From: Lachnospiraceae bacterium
GTDB taxonomy: Bacteria; Bacillota; Clostridia; Lachnospirales; Lachnospiraceae
Assembly (NCBI GenBank): GCA_024690825.1
Contig: JAILOK010000012.1
Span: 1-64,000, forward strand
DNA length: 64,000 nucleotides
Direction of reading: 5' to 3'
The notes under the pieces were generated by a model. That model was not told the origin of the DNA, did no database searches, and saw only the letters and a list, made by a program, of their open reading frames with translations. Below are positions 63,355 through 64,000 of the stretch, in pieces; within the stretch, counting starts at the first letter, position 1; every line of letters begins with the position of its first letter. The translations under genes and the position numbers were made by a program.

Positions 63355-64000
63355 TTAATATCTTTTTCTTATCGAGCGTACAACAAACCCGTCACCGGAG
63401 GGTGATACACTTCCGGCCGAGCCGGAGGCTCCTTCATAAGCTGCTATTGCGGCAGTGATCACGGCAATGAGTTCATTATCATCGACAGCCTCTTCCTTTT
63501 CTATTATCTGGCTTATCGTATTATCGACAGCAGCGGCTGCAGGGCCGGCCTTTTTCTTTGCAAAGCCCTCCTGCAGATCGGGAATGAACTTGAACAGGCT
63601 GATGATGAGACTCAAAAAGATCAGGATGACAAAGGTTGTTCCCATTCCAAGCAGAGTATTAAGTCCTGCTTTTTCAAGATTTTCGGCAAAGGTATAATCA
63701 CAGTTTGTCGTGATCGATTCGATCTTGTTTCTTTCATTCATCGTCACGACGATCTTTGCGCCTCTCTTCTGCCCCTTTACAATGAAGGTGGCAGTAATAT
63801 CTTTTTCCGTTGATGCCATGACGGGTTCACTGATATCCATTACCCCGCCCATTTCATCTACGGCATCCATATATCCAGAAACTCCGGAAAGGAATGCCTT
63901 TCCGTCAATAGAGTAACCATATTGCTTGAAGAAATCTTCGATCTCTCCCGGTTCCATCGCAAGGAGCTGATCCTTGTAGGAAGCATCCATTGTGCTTATG
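63355..64000 (-). CDS. oadG: Oxaloacetate decarboxylase gamma-like subunit with N-terminal domain, 5'-partial
   Basis: The frame stays open to the right edge, upstream of the ATG at 63990, so the N-terminus, probably an export signal, is missing. Visible: a soluble domain of about 105 residues, one span (LNTLLGMGTTFVILIFLSLIISLF), then an Ala/Glu-rich tail. The single span and position identify it as the OadG-type subunit that assembles the complex; the N-terminal domain, outside the membrane if a signal is present, is an extension of the short enterobacterial form. Confidence 0.8.
   Translation of the reverse strand, partial: ISTMDASYKDQLLAMEPGEIEDFFKQYGYSIDGKAFLSGVSGYMDAVDEMGGVMDISEPVMASTEKDITATFIVKGQKRGAKIVVTMNERNKIESITTNCDYTFAENLEKAGLNTLLGMGTTFVILIFLSLIISLFKFIPDLQEGFAKKKAGPAAAAVDNTISQIIEKEEAVDDNELIAVITAAIAAYEGASGSAGSVSPSGDGFVVRSIRKRY

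Overview
The window looks like chromosome of a low-to-mid GC Gram-positive anaerobe, most probably a Lachnospiraceae-type clostridium from gut or rumen. The support is strong Shine-Dalgarno sites (GGAGG type), several GTG and TTG starts, a RecU resolvase, a paired topoisomerase IV operon, the clostridial radical SAM pair next to histidine genes, a serC-serA-DUF1015 operon and a split sodium-pumping oxaloacetate decarboxylase. I see no phage, insertion sequence, CRISPR array or rRNA. There is one tRNA gene, tRNA-Thr(CGT). Nearly all genes are on the minus strand. The plus-strand exceptions are the first peptide, cdd, a CheY-like gene, an AP2/HNH-like gene and an RNase H-like exonuclease. The family assignments come from reading the sequence, not from a database search. 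No stretch without a gene exceeds 300 bases.

Layout, left to right. 1-2.1 kb: the end of a Nif11-type leader peptide gene, three hairpins, then an EAL-type c-di-GMP phosphodiesterase. 2.2-20 kb: a long run of minus-strand genes starting (in transcription order) at parE-parC, then rsmD, coaD, a coiled-coil protein, pepD, a short-chain dehydrogenase, a membrane protein, an RluA-type pseudouridine synthase, recU, a fused hisZ-hisG, hisD, hisB, a hisIE with a HisA/HisF-like N-terminal domain, and two radical SAM-associated proteins. 20-33 kb: a small unknown protein, enolase, a left-handed-helix acyltransferase, topoisomerase III, a beta-lactamase-fold protein, a second EAL protein, asd, argH and a large repeat-rich membrane protein. 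33-39 kb: tRNA-Thr, a branching-enzyme-like protein lacking catalytic residues, and the serine pathway (serC-serA-DUF1015).

39-49 kb: a compact minus-strand run reading citrate synthase, a D,D-carboxypeptidase-like protein, tgt, yajC, leuB, ilvD, ilvB and an L,D-transpeptidase. 49-55 kb: cdd, a small membrane protein, a CheY-like receiver, thrC, the AP2/HNH-like protein, a GH25 muramidase and a YprB-like exonuclease, several of them divergent with readable promoters. 55-60 kb: a TetR-headed operon (TetR, HI0933-like flavoprotein, cmk, ispH, rpsA, cheR). 60-64 kb: the oxaloacetate decarboxylase operon (gamma, biotin carrier, beta, alpha), which runs off the right edge.

Most of the window is biosynthetic housekeeping: histidine, serine, arginine, aspartate family, branched-chain amino acids, glutamate carbon supply through citrate synthase, nucleotides and cell wall. 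The recurring oddity is proteins that keep a fold but have lost catalytic residues: the GlgB-like protein, the HisA/HisF-like domain of HisIE, the GxxK serine-hydrolase homologue, the HNH-like core of the AP2 protein, and two degenerate GGDEF domains. These, the HisZ-HisG fusion and the edge RiPP-like peptide are the points most worth following up.
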